Positions 54,501 to 64,000 of a stretch of DNA of 64,000 nt are shown here, one piece after another. The position numbers and the translations under genes were made by a program. Within the stretch, counting starts at the first letter, position 1. Every line of letters begins with the position of its first letter. The notes beneath the pieces are model-generated. The model did not search any database. It was given only the letters and a program-made list of their open reading frames with translations, and was not told the origin of the DNA. Source of the stretch: Cyclospora cayetanensis (taxonomy: Eukaryota; Apicomplexa; Conoidasida; Eucoccidiorida; Eimeriidae); NCBI RefSeq assembly GCF_002999335.1, contig NW_020312128.1, positions 1 to 64,000 on the forward strand. Direction: 5' to 3'.

Positions 54501-57500
54501 CTGTTTTAATTTTTTGTCTGGGTGGTGAAGCATACCGCTTCATCGCAGTAGTAGCCTGCAGGACAGAGATCACAGCTTGCAGCTCCTGCTTTTGCTGACC
54601 ATGTACCTGGCCTGCATGCCTCCGCGGTAGCGCTACCCTCGGGAGCAAAGCTTCCTGCAGGCGCAATGCTTGCTGTGGGGCTTGACGAGCCCTCTGGGCA
54701 ATAGTATCCTGCTCGGCATTTTTCCACTATGGGAGTTGTTGGATCGTTTGGATCCACCGTGCAGTAATACCCAGGAAAGCACGGCCTGCAGTCTTCTTCG
54801 GAGGTACCACCTTCGTAAGGATTAAAGTGCCCCGTTGAGCAAGCCCTTACAGCTGTAGCGCCCTCTGGACAGTATCCGTAGGCAGGACATAAGACGCCTG
54901 AAATCAGGGGGTTGCACATTGTTGGGTTCCGTAAGAGGGAAGCATGACTGCCGACATGCGGATCTTACTTACGATATCCCTGTCGGATGAGATATCCTCC
55001 ATTCATCAAAGTCACTGGCCGTCAGCCGGCAGTTACCCATATATTCGGACGAAGGTTATCCATTTTTATAACCGTTTCTGATAATCGAAGCCCATGCTGA
55101 CTTGACTGATAAATGGTACAAGGCTTTAACCAATTCACCTGTGAGGCCGTCCCTAGGTGCCAGGTGCGTAGCGCGCTCCAAGCACAGCGTTCCCGCAGCA
55201 CATGGCCCGGTTGGTTCAGACAGCGCCTTGGTTGCACAATAACGGCCAGCAGGGCATGGAGTGCAGTCATGTTCCGACGTGGCTCCAGTCTCGTTCCTAC
55301 AGTCATGCATAAGATACCAAGCTCACTGGAACAGTGATGCCTTCTCCTGGTTTCGACAGTGCAGCTACTACTTTGAAATATTTCACTTACCTGAGCGTTC
55401 CCACTGGGCATGGTCTTGGTTCTGATATCCCAACGGGGCAGTACATCCCTTTTGGACACTCGACCGGTTCGAAGGTACCGAGTGTACAGAACTTACCCGC
55501 CGGGCACGGCAAGCAATCATTAGCGGATTTGCCTCCCGAATTAGGGTTATATGTTCTGTTCATACATTGCACGAGCAGGCAGAGAGTCCAAAACAAAAGC
55601 GTTTTTGGCGAAAGATGAGTACGCCATCCATCACTGCACAGCAATTACCACGTAATTAAGAGGTACCCACTGATATTTGCAGTTTTTCAGATATTGCATG
55701 GCTTCCCGCCTTCCTTCTCTTTTTGAAAGCAGGTTTATCGTGGCTTACTGGGAGGGACAGGCAACTTGATCAGGCTTGGAAGACCCAGGCGGACAAAAGT
55801 ACCCCTGTCAGATGACAGCAAGACGTAATTAGCGACCTTTGGAAGGTACAGACCGGATGTAGTGAACTCGGCGCAACAGCCTTGATGCTCTTAGTTGGCA
55901 TTTACCTTTTGGCAAGAGCCACTGCCAGCGGCCGAAATAGTTCCTTCCTTTGCGTATGTACCAGCCTTTGAAATGATGCAATCAGACACTTTTTCTCGCC
56001 GTTCTAGGGGATTAAATGTCCCTTCCGGGCATGGAGTTGCCTCCGCTGCTCCAGCAGGGCAGTAATGGCCCTTTGGGCAGGGCGAACTTTTTGAAAGGTC
56101 CACTGCAGCGAAGAAGACCTTATGTCGGAGTGGAAACTGTGTTCAGGGGTAGCAGCTCTAGGACTCACAAATAGCATACATTTTACTACTCCGGTATGTT
56201 TGCTTGCATCTGAAGCTGTTATATTGTGTCTGTTATCCCTTACCCCATCCTTCCTCGGTACAGAGCATTCCGGCACTGCAACGAAACGACTCTAGCATAT
56301 CGTACGTCGTGACATCAATAGGGCAGTATGACCCCTGAAGTAATAAAAACCATGCTCACAAACAGAATGTAGAAAGGTTTTTGTGCAGTTTAGAATTGTT
56401 GAACAAGTTCCATTGGCACGTGAAGCACCAATGAGCGGTTTTTCCTACTTCCAGGCGACTAGACAGACTACCTACTCTAGGGCAATCCATGCAAATGCCA
56501 TCTCCTTCTTTTGAGGTTTTCCCTGGCCCACACGGAGTTCTTGTGCCATTTGTACAGCTATATCCAGCAGGGCATCGCATGCACATAGACTTATGGCTGC
56601 CGGGTCCTGGACCCTTGGTGCCGTAGCCGTCGCTGTAAGTCCCTACATAGAAGTGTCGAAGCAAACACCCAGAGCAGAGTAAATCACCACAAAATATGTT
56701 GTTCAAACGGAAAAGACGTCTAGCAGCTTTCTGAGTGCAGTATGCAGCTCCACCTTAAGTCTTTTAGAGTTTCAAAAACTCACTTTCAGGACAGTCCAAG
56801 GGCGTAGAAGAACCTTGAGGGCAATACTTGCCAGTTGGACACGGTAGGCATTCCACGATATCCTATAGCCAGTGACACACCACACTCAGTTCATGGATTC
56901 ATTTGATGGATGATCGCGTGAAAGTGAGCATCCGTTCACAGGTAAAACACGCTTTGAAAACAGCTGAGAGCACTCACGATGGCCATTTCAGAAGGGTTGT
57001 AAGTGCCTCCAGGGCACGGATGATGATCTGGCGATTTCGTTCTCTTGGGACAGAAGGACCCCCTGGGGCATTTTATTTGACTCGTTGAGCCTTGTGGACA
57101 ATAGTAGCCCGGCATGCATGAAATGCACTCTCCAGCATCCGCCAGTGAGGTAGAGGGGGAGTACGTGCCAGCGAGGCAAGGCCTTTGTTTACCTACTGCT
57201 GTGCCTGTAGTGCATATAAAAACACACTGTGCATACAGCAGTGTTTTGCAATGTGGAAAGAGCAGGAATGCTCACTGGGCTTGCGGTGATTCTAAAATAT
57301 TGGGATCTGCCTCACCAGTGGGGCAGTAGTAACCTTTCGGGCAAACTTGAACTGTATTTGTTTCAGTATCGCACATCTGAAAAGTAGGAAAGATTCGTGT
57401 CATAAAGTAAGAGTGTTGGTTTTGCTTAAGCAAGTGCATTAAATATTCTTGTTGAAGCTAAGAAGCATACGGAAATCAGCCACTATTGTAATAAGTCACA

Positions 57501-60500
57501 GCAGACGGCCATCGATTTGGAATTTGCGTGTGGGCTCTTCTGCATCGCAAGTTCTCTATTTCCCAGTTGGTGCAAGAACGAAGACGCCATGAGGACCTGT
57601 GCAATCTAAATGATAATTGTGAGTGCTGCAATTTACTTTACAGCATTGTAGTACTGAGGGTAAGGTAATGCTGTCTCACCATTCGGGCAGGGCATGGTTC
57701 ACAATGTAGCGCTGATGTACCAAGTTGGAACCTACTGAAGTATCCAATTGAGCAGCTGAGCCTCACTCCGCCCCAGCCGTATGGAATCAACCCGCTATTT
57801 CTGAGGGACGTAACATCAAAGCACACTAGGTAGCCACTACTTTCCCTCCATCCTCAGACGTGCCTGACTTTCCATGCCTGTTTTTGTCAAGGAGACACTT
57901 TAGAAATGTGTCACGCCGTAGTTCGTAAAAAACCAATACGAAATAGACGGTATACAATTGGTCGGCACTCACAGGGAGCGCAGTAGCCGGGCCCTGGGGA
58001 AGCAATCCCATGCTGCCCATCAGCACGCAACGCACATAGGTGATACGCAGATTTGATCTCGAAACCTACCTTCGACGTAGTACCAGCGTCTCGGCAGTCT
58101 TAACTGGAACAAATCCTGGTGGGAACAAAATGCAAGCGTCCTGTGATGCCGCTCCGTCTGTTTTTGTGTATGTTCCTAGTGGGCACGGCAACGGCGGTTC
58201 AGTTGAAATGGGACAGTAGTACCCCGCAGGACATGTCATGCAAGCGGCGGGGTCAGTTGGAGCTGTGCAAAGGCAATGCACAAATATTAATGGTGTACGT
58301 TTGTAGAATAGTCAAAATATACCAAAAACAGTTGTGCCAAATCCTTGTAACATGCACAAGCAAATGGCCTCCCACCGAATGACTGGAACAAAGTGCGTAA
58401 TACGAGCCCAGGGAGGAGGGTTGAAGCCCCAGAATGCGCACTGAAGTCGGTATCCGCTGACAACACCGTTCCTGGAGGACAGGTAATTTTGCCGGCTCCC
58501 CATCCTTGGCAAATCTCGCCATGAGCGCACACTTGCCATGCGGATGATCCGGGAGGGCAAATTGCACCGCGCGGACACGGAATAGCTTCTTGGACTGACT
58601 GCAAATTATCCTTCAGGGCGTAATAACCTGAATAGAATATACTACAGAGGTCAACAGCATACTTCAGGTTCAGCACGCGAAAATGCATGTGCCTTGGCAT
58701 CCAAAAAAATCGCAACTCTAGGCACTGGATGTACGGAGAGCTGATTCGTAGTACAAGGGATGTACACGATATGAACGGCGACGTTGGGCAGAAATGCTAA
58801 CCCTCATCTAGCAAAAGTGGTGCTGAAGCTCCCGGAGGGCAGATATAGCCCCTGGAACAAGTGAGACACTTTCCGCTTGCACAGTATCCTAGGGGTCCAT
58901 ACGGAAAACAGCCTGTTCCTTGGTAGTAACGACCTGGGGGGCATTCTGGCTCCGCTCGTGAGCGGATGCTGAATTGCGCACATTTATTGGATTCATCGTT
59001 TGCGGTTACAAAAGCAAGCGTTGCCTTTTTACGCACTGTCGAGCAATTGCTTGCGGTGCTGAACAATTTTTATGATTGGTAGAGAGCCTACTTTTCGCGG
59101 AGTTGCAAATCGTGGACGGTTGCAGCATCGTTTAAATGGGCCTTCGAGCATACGCCCTCTCCTTCTAGTGCAGTAAACCCAGGCTTACACGCTTGAGGTT
59201 CGTCGCCCTCGCAGCTAAAGTCTGGCATAGGAAGGCACAATGCGACGCTGCTTTGAAGAAACAAGGTCGCTTACACTGGACAAAAGGTTTCTCCGTTACC
59301 TTCTAAAGAGAGCAAATAGAAGCCATTGGGATTCCGGATTAAGTGACCACTTTTTTTGCGTACCTCTCGGACACGGCTTGCATATCTGCTGCCCTGGGGG
59401 CGCGAATTGGGTTGGCTTCTCACAAGCGAGCTGTTCCAGCGGGGTTGGGCAAGCAAAGTTTCGCGGACAAGGCTCACAGATTGACATTCCCTGAAGGTAG
59501 ATACTGAAACTCTGCAGCTTAAGAACCTTCGCTTCCGCCGCATCACTCATGTAGGGTGGGCACCACAAGCAATAAGAAGTGGTCTGCCGAAATCGTCATT
59601 CGCTATTCTCTAAGCTCAAGGGCAGATAAGGGAGACTTGCTTGACATCTGGATAACTCGCCTCCTTCGAGTATTCACCAGGGTTGCAGGGCAAAAACAGC
59701 TGTGTTCCAGAATGACCCAGACACTTGACACCGGCAGGACAGGGGGTGCACGATATCGAGCCAGCGTCACTGTATGTTCCTGAAGGACAGACCTGCAGCA
59801 CCCAAACACAACCCCCGATTACCGCCATGCATGTTCAGCTTAAGACAGGACTCAATACTTTTGCACCCTAGATTATTGGTATTAGTTTTAGCTGTGAATG
59901 GGGGTATCGAACGAGTTCGCACTGAAGCTTTTAGCCCTCCTAATGCCCTGTTAAGACGGATTGTCGACTTTTGTATTGGTGTGGATGCGTACACTCATGT
60001 CTGAAAGCTTGGATGTGGGACAAAAACTTCCTTGAGGGCACCGAATACAGGATACAGAGCCTTGGAAGCTGTAGGTTCCTGTAGGGCACGGTTGCGGCTC
60101 CGCAAGACCGTGCACTGGGCAAAAAAAGCCTTCGGGGCAAACAATGCATGCACCACTTGCAGCATAGTGGCCTGCTGGGCAAGCTGTAGATTGCCGCGCT
60201 GCGCAAGGCGAGCCTGAAGCAAATTCCACAGACACAATAGCGGGACGCGTAAGCAGAGAATTCTGTCAAGAGTTTGTTAGCGGTACTAGGTTGTTGATTT
60301 GCAAGTAAAGCCTTCTGGCAGAACCTGTACCTATTGGACACAGATGGCATGTTGCTTCTCCTGCTTTAGACGTGGATCCCTGGGGGCACGGTTCTGCACT
60401 GCTGGAACCTTCCACGCAGAAATGCCCTTCGAGACACTGCAAGCATGCAGAGGTGCCTGGTAGTCTGCGACACACACAATGCATACACAGGCTACAATCT

Positions 60501-63500
60501 GGTCAGTTCATGAAAAGAACGGTGCCCTTCTTTCCCTGCACAAAACTCCACTTGCGCCGCTACAGAATTGCCTAGTTTCGACAAGGCTGTGGGCGAAAGT
60601 CTCAGGTAGAGCGGATGAGCAAGACGTACCTGTAGGTTCCGGCAGGGCAGTGGGAGTAGCGAGACAGCTTGCATTGCTGGCCGGAGTAGCAGGGACACTG
60701 TGCTCTGTACGTACCATCTGCACAGTGCTGCTTGAAAATCAAAATAGCTAACCCGTAATCTCCGACTTCTTGGGATGCGTGGTTAGTGCCCGAATTGGAG
60801 GTAAAGCGGTTGTCTCCAGACTCGGTAATTACTTCACAAGTCTCCAGACTAGTTTGCTTTCCCGCTTCTGCGCATGAGCAGTAATCAGCACATTCAATAA
60901 TGTCGAAAAACTGTACAAAGATCGTCTCTTGCAGAAAGACACGGAATATATAAGTTGCCGCGATCATAATAAATTTTCCTTCTGCAATGTCCATTGGTGA
61001 CTACGCTTGCAAGTAACGTCTGGAGAGGCAATAGCCACGCAACCTCGCTCAAGTGCTGTCCGCACCCCCATCATCTTTCGCCTTTAGACGGAAGACTGCT
61101 CCTTTTCTCCATTGAAGCGGAGTCAGTGTAAAGCTGTTGCTGATGAGGGGTTCCAAGAGAGGCCCGCAGTTGAGTGTGACTGATACCGATTCAATTGGCT
61201 GTATTGAGAGACTGAATGGAAGCGCCAGTGAATCCCCTGCCAAAACAGCCCTAGTTGTGTCATCCCACAGGACCTGAAAGCAACATAAGCACGCGGACAG
61301 GGGAGCAGCCTGCGATGAAACTGATCGCACGATACAATGGAGAAGGGAGCAAGCCCAGCGTTTCCTCTGTGTTGCAGAAGAAGTATTATTTATGACCGAT
61401 TTCAGCGCTGACCCTGCCGACTGCATCCTCGCCCACGAAGAAAATCAGTTCCTCCTTTTCAGAGGCTCTGGAAAGGACCGAGTGTCCCCGAAGAATATGC
61501 GTTATCACGAACTTGCTGGGAACAACTCCTAACGAGGGCGACCCCGGCGCCATCTGTGATTTAGAACAGCATCTGTTGTATTTTGGCCATTTCCATGAAG
61601 TATTTGTTGTGCTATCTGGCGCGCCTGCTAGCGTGGTGTGTGTATTTGCTAGGTAGGTATAAACAAGGCAACTGACGAGAAAATGCGCTCATTAGGCCTG
61701 CTGGCAACTTAGGCCTCATGACAGTTTAGGAACTAAAGATATAACGCTATGCAGGTGATGGATGTGCACGAATTCGCAAGAAAGTAGACAGATCACTCAC
61801 AATGGGGGCAGCAGGAAACGTGCTGTTGACACCAACCCGCACGCGCTGAGCAATGTTCCAATTCTCTGAATCAAATTCCATTGTCAACGGCTCTGCAGTA
61901 ATGCCGACAGGGGCCTCCAGGGTAACGTCAATGGGCCCCTTGATTGGTGAAAAACCCAGAGACACATCGTAGAAAACCTGCAACCGCAAACGCTCTGTCT
62001 CACACATACTGTATTATAGTCCACAGCGGTGCAGGCGATACGCAGAGCACCTCTTGTGGCCGTTCTCATGCATCCTGCTCAAGTCCTACAGAAGCGGAGA
62101 TGACTGCTTGCGACTTTGCAGTTGCCTACCACGTCCCCACGCCGGAGCAGCATTGGTTCCTCTTCAAACAAGAAGTGCAGTAGCTTTCTGTCATTGTCTA
62201 GGACTTTTACTGTAATGAATGGCTCGTCAACCCACTCAATCGCACCGGCATCCCACAACGGATCCTCGGATTTCGCTTGCAGGTGCACGCGGTAGTGCTG
62301 GATAAACAATCTCGACTCAGCGTCGGAGACATCTGCGCTGTATTGCAAAAGAGCGTCATCAACTGCCTTAGCGCAGGACACAAATTGCGAAGGAGGCCAG
62401 GAACAGTTCATACGCTACAGGTCGCAGGGGAATGCTGTAACAATGCCGACGAGGCATTGACAGCAAACAATCGATATCCGTAAAACTGGAGGAGATGCAC
62501 TGAGGGTTGCTACTCCTTTCCAACGTTTCTGTAATCTATTCGGTAGCATGTTCATGGTACTTCACGCCCACAAAGCTGAGTATGTGGCGGTATAGATCGG
62601 ACTAGTAAACAGCACTTCCCGTGTTTCTTCATGCTAGGCATCTCCTACCTTGATTAGAATTTTCTGATTGCTTGGGCCGTCGGTAGGACTGAAATGCAGT
62701 GTTTCAGGTTCAATGGTGAGAGCTGGTGTCCGTCCAGCGCTGTGCATTGCTATGGATTCGATATGGGATACCTTCACAGTAACTGGGGCGGTTGGCCATC
62801 GTTGAACAAGGGTTTCAAGAGATACCGTCACGGAGCACTCGTCATCTCCTTCGTTGCTGCCCTCTACTAACAAATTGCATGCTGTGGTGATGACCAAAGA
62901 CGTGTTCCATACGCTGCTATGCGAAGAGCCTGTCACCCTTGTTGTGCAAGTGGTGCATTCAGCCTGTCAGCGCATCAGCAGCAAACCAAAATGCTGAAGA
63001 AATTAGGCATGCCCAATGCTTTTTTTCTCTTCCTGCTTGAGTAGTCGCAGCTAAGTATAATTTGAGCTTTTTCCCGTTAATAAGGCAGAAAAAAGTGTGG
63101 TTAGGCTATTGCTGGACCTGGAGAAGCAAAGGGGCTTCGGAACTCAAGAAGGCGATATCTTCAAAGACCGCAATGCCCGAACTTATATCTGATACGGCTG
63201 CAGTTGTGCCTAGGATTGCCGATGCCAAAGAATTACTTTCCCATAGGCTTAATCTGATGGTGTGCCTTTCAGGAACTGCGTTGCCATGGGCGTCGACGAG
63301 CTGTACTGTTACTGAGAATGCCGCACCGGCACCGACATCTGCGGGGGGATGCTGTAGGAATACAAGTTCTGCAGGCTCTGATGCTTCCACTTTGAAGGGC
63401 TCACTAACCACCTCGATGGGGCTCCCCGTTGTCGGAGAAAGGAGGACAAATTTCAACTGATGACCAACTCCAGCTGCCGCAATTACCAAATTTGGAAATG

Positions 63501-64000
63501 CCGCACGACCGTCGTTGAAAGGACGCGTCAATACCCCCATTACCGATGGCTCATCTACCGAGCCTGCAAGATACGAAAGACAGAACTGTGTCTTCGGAAA
63601 ATTGCAAGCCTTGCTGCTTTAATTTCTAAAACGTTGGCAATGGAACGCGCCTCCACTTACGCGCTGCGGAGGCACTCAGCCTGCCTGGGAGCAAGTTCAC
63701 GTGTACATGTCCAGCCAGGTCCACGATAACGTTGCCAAATATATCTGTAGCCTCGACGACAGGGTTTACGCTTAGCGGTGCTCCACTGTGGCTGTTGCCT
63801 GGCTGCTGTATAAGGCGGAGGGAGAAGGGCTCTCCACAAACAACACGCACTGGCCGTGAGACAGCAGACAGGCAGCTGTCGCATGTGGCTTTTACCTTAT
63901 AAAGCCCTGTCTTCAAGATGCGCCAGTTGCTCACGGACGCCGAACCTGCATCGTTCGACAGGTGATGCGTACAGAGCATGTTCGACTCTGTCGGAAAGAC
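39588..64000 (-). CDS. Giant GCC2/GCC3 cysteine-rich single-pass membrane protein, 5' part beyond window
   Basis: About fifty exons on the minus strand encode a very large modular surface or secretory-organelle protein. From the N-terminal side the window shows Ig/filamin-like repeats, Calx-beta-like repeats, a long GCC2/GCC3 array, an NHL-like propeller, a discoidin-like domain, a second GCC2/GCC3 array, a membrane-proximal domain and one transmembrane helix. By hand I count roughly 70-80 'C-P-x-G-x-Y/F-C' motifs. The first exon is open to the window edge, so the signal peptide and start lie outside. The helix exon ends at 40,073 in a consensus GTAAGT donor; the next exon, 39,588-39,861, starts after TTTTACTTCTTCAG and keeps the frame, giving a cytoplasmic tail of coiled-coil type. 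Proteins of this family in apicomplexans are large adhesive or wall-type extracellular proteins, mostly uncharacterised. The ligand is unknown. Confidence 0.85.
39862..40072 (-). other. Intron linking the membrane helix to coiled-coil exons
   Basis: The donor is GTAAGT after …AAAGAAAGCCT, and the acceptor is TTTTACTTCTTCAG with a strong pyrimidine tract. The upstream exon ends two bases into a codon; the downstream exon supplies the third base (CT + A, leucine) and continues without a stop for 91 codons (QQIHPKSLHEAILW onward) with coiled-coil character. The unspliced alternative would end three codons after the donor. Confidence 0.65.
40143..40206 (-). other. Single transmembrane helix
   Basis: The translation IYVTFLILLVLVLAILLA is an uninterrupted hydrophobic stretch of about 20 residues, followed by a positively charged KYW-containing segment (QVRLKYW) that marks the cytoplasmic side. 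It is the only clear membrane segment after the long cysteine-rich ectodomain, so the protein would be type I. The helix lies about 25 codons before a GTAAGT splice donor. Confidence 0.9.
40207..41640 (-). other. Membrane-proximal ectodomain
   Basis: A short cysteine-containing exon (41,460-41,620) precedes a large one (40,580-41,340). It opens with a compact cysteine cluster (ECGGGAIRTHTGQCQST, then CQNFCGPKGGSY and CSCNF) followed by about 180 residues with few cysteines that I cannot assign. The part after 40,537 continues to the membrane and contains two cysteines (RCGREF and QCGPMT). Predicted strands and scattered N-glycosylation sequons (NLT, NDS, NDT) agree with an extracellular location. 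Confidence 0.6.
40538..40579 (-). other. Putative 42-base intron containing an in-frame TAG
   Basis: The frame of the large ectodomain exon meets a TAG at 40,576-40,578 and continues open in the same frame for another 168 codons, including the transmembrane helix. A GTAGGT donor overlaps the TAG and a CATAG acceptor lies 42 bases on. Removing these bases keeps the frame (…EF-N-MELRFVND). Alternatives are a recent nonsense mutation, a sequencing error or stop-codon readthrough. Confidence 0.5.
41678..46840 (-). other. Second GCC2/GCC3 cysteine-module array
   Basis: The cysteine modules resume after the discoidin-like domain. Clear exons are 46,447-46,790, 45,894-46,130, 45,250-45,800, 44,752-45,111, 43,797-44,000 and 42,690-43,081; the last has five consecutive modules (GYYCPAK, GTYCPAG, GSFCPLM, GFYCPSG and others). 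The C-terminal end (42,028-42,200 and 41,700-41,900) becomes less regular, with TNF-receptor/EGF-like spacing such as CTACGGSSF and ECKCLGANRVY. Two GT-AG introns interrupt most 500-base stretches. Confidence 0.8.
46932..47608 (-). other. Discoidin / F5/8 type C-like domain
   Basis: Two exons form a domain resembling the galactose-binding-like fold. The N-terminal half (about 47,340-47,608) has HVTDGDTDLGTGWISQS, then LEHGLIIDLGKLFFISEI, matching the usual 'DG-x(n)-W-x-S' and 'I-x-x-D-L-G-x-x-x-x-I-x-x-I' strands. The second half (about 46,940-47,150) has a Y-S-M-S-F-G strand and ends in QVFISEIMVFG, where the family normally has 'ISEI-x-V-F'. Such domains bind sugars or lipids. A ligand role for the giant protein is inference. 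Confidence 0.65.
48008..50345 (-). other. NHL-like beta-propeller domain
   Basis: Between the two cysteine arrays, several exons carry NHL-type blades. The segments are FSQLTGIAVNHIRGELIVAE (about 50,130-50,290), LSEPWGLSLSLDGETLYVAQ (about 49,370-49,440), LNSPYAVAVALDEKLYVADT followed by GNRRVRL (about 49,010-49,100), and TPTGVAVGEK with LYVLDSGNQRVRKV (about 48,140-48,330). The recurring pattern is a P-x-G-h-A-V strand, then a L-Y-V-A-D-T/S-G-N-x-R-V-R strand. At least four blades are recognisable; six are usual. Such propellers bind proteins, glycans or small ligands. The domain is followed directly by a further CIPCPAG module. Confidence 0.75.
50426..60990 (-). other. First GCC2/GCC3 cysteine-module array
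   Basis: An uninterrupted series of short exons, each with one to four modules of the type C-P-x-G-x-Y/F-C-P-x-G-S/T followed by P-C-P-x-G-T-Y and a closing C-x-x-C. The first exon (about 60,610-60,970) leads in with a cysteine-rich stretch (ECADYCSCAEAG) before the first C-P-A-G-T-Y. Clear examples lie at 59,951-60,235, 58,070-58,280, 56,500-56,640, 55,900-56,103, 55,387-55,580, 54,506-54,919, 52,960-53,190, 51,805-52,215 and 50,426-50,740. Introns of 50-500 bases separate them. The family fold is a small disulfide-stapled unit, so the whole array should form a long rod outside the cell. Confidence 0.85.
54626..54670 (-). other. GCC module with both leading cysteines replaced by alanine
   Basis: Inside the exon at 54,506-54,919 one module reads APAGSFAPEGS where its neighbours read CPAGYYCPEGS. 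Both cysteines are alanine while the rest of the module is intact, and the later ACRPGTW part keeps its cysteine. Paired loss suggests that a disulfide was removed as a unit rather than that the exon is decaying. Confidence 0.7.
61064..62923 (-). other. Calx-beta-like repeat region
   Basis: Exons at about 62,648-62,923, 62,132-62,420, 61,801-61,977 and 61,064-61,273 each end with a similar strand. Examples are LHFSPTDGPSNQKILIKV, MEFDSENWNIAQRVRVGV and FTLTPLQWRKGAVFRLKA. This is the common 'L-x-F-x-P-x-N/Q-W-x-x-x-Q-x-V-x-V' ending found in Calx-beta and related extracellular beta-sandwich repeats; one repeat also ends in VKVLDND. Each repeat is roughly one exon. Such repeats act as spacers or calcium-binding units; calcium binding here is not shown. 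Confidence 0.55.
63118..64000 (-). other. Immunoglobulin/filamin-like repeats
   Basis: Two exons, 63,661-64,000 (open to the edge; donor GTAAGT) and 63,118-63,563 (acceptor TATCTTGCAG), each carry a similar beta-sandwich motif. One reads LRLIQQPGNSHSGAPL then ATDIFGNVI. The other reads LVFLQHPPADVGAGAAF then QLVDAHGNAVP and later GIAVFEDIAF. The pattern 'hydrophobic strand, QP, G, strand, D-x-x-GN-x-V, G-x-A-x-F' is typical of tandem extracellular Ig-like repeats. A CDSC pair in the first exon may form a disulfide. Further copies probably lie beyond the window edge. Confidence 0.6.

Overview
This is nuclear DNA from an intron-rich eukaryote, most probably a coccidian-type apicomplexan parasite. 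Three things point there. The dominant gene encodes an enormous secreted/transmembrane protein built from GCC2/GCC3-type cysteine modules, a family well known in apicomplexans and other alveolates. Coding sequence lies in many short exons with clear GT-AG borders and introns of roughly 50-1000 bases. Genes are separated by long stretches without recognisable genes. The large gene-poor spaces and transposon debris fit a large coccidian genome (a Sarcocystis-like one is my guess) better than a compact one; the genus is inference.

Layout. Bases 1 to about 19,400 hold no gene I can support. They contain a decayed inverted pair of an unidentified element (about 10.2-12.2 kb) and a heavily mutated Ty3/gypsy-type retrotransposon on the minus strand (about 13.96-17.9 kb), with readable remnants of Gag zinc knuckle, reverse transcriptase, RNase H and integrase. 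A single-exon minus-strand gene at 19,431-21,212 encodes a secreted protein of 593 residues with thioredoxin/PDI-like folds but no CxxC. After another gene-poor stretch, a minus-strand ankyrin-repeat gene lies at 25,913-27,732.

From about 29,700 to the right edge everything recognisable is on the minus strand. The upper part (about 40.1-64.0 kb, N-terminus beyond the window) encodes, in order from the N-terminal side: immunoglobulin/filamin-like repeats, Calx-beta-like repeats, a very long GCC2/GCC3 cysteine-module array, an NHL-like beta-propeller, a discoidin (F5/8 type C)-like domain, a second GCC2/GCC3 array, a membrane-proximal ectodomain and one transmembrane helix. The exon carrying the helix ends in a strong splice donor rather than at the nearby stop codon. 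A phase-matched acceptor leads into more than twenty short exons encoding coiled-coil and then serine-rich sequence (29.7-39.9 kb). The simplest reading is one gene of at least 34 kb: a giant single-pass surface protein whose cytoplasmic part is a long coiled-coil rod ending in a serine-rich tail. A two-gene reading (break near 39.3-39.6 kb) cannot be excluded without transcript data.

Exon borders were placed by eye from splice signals, reading phase and protein character, so they are approximate unless given as exact. Domain names come from motif recognition only; no database search was possible.
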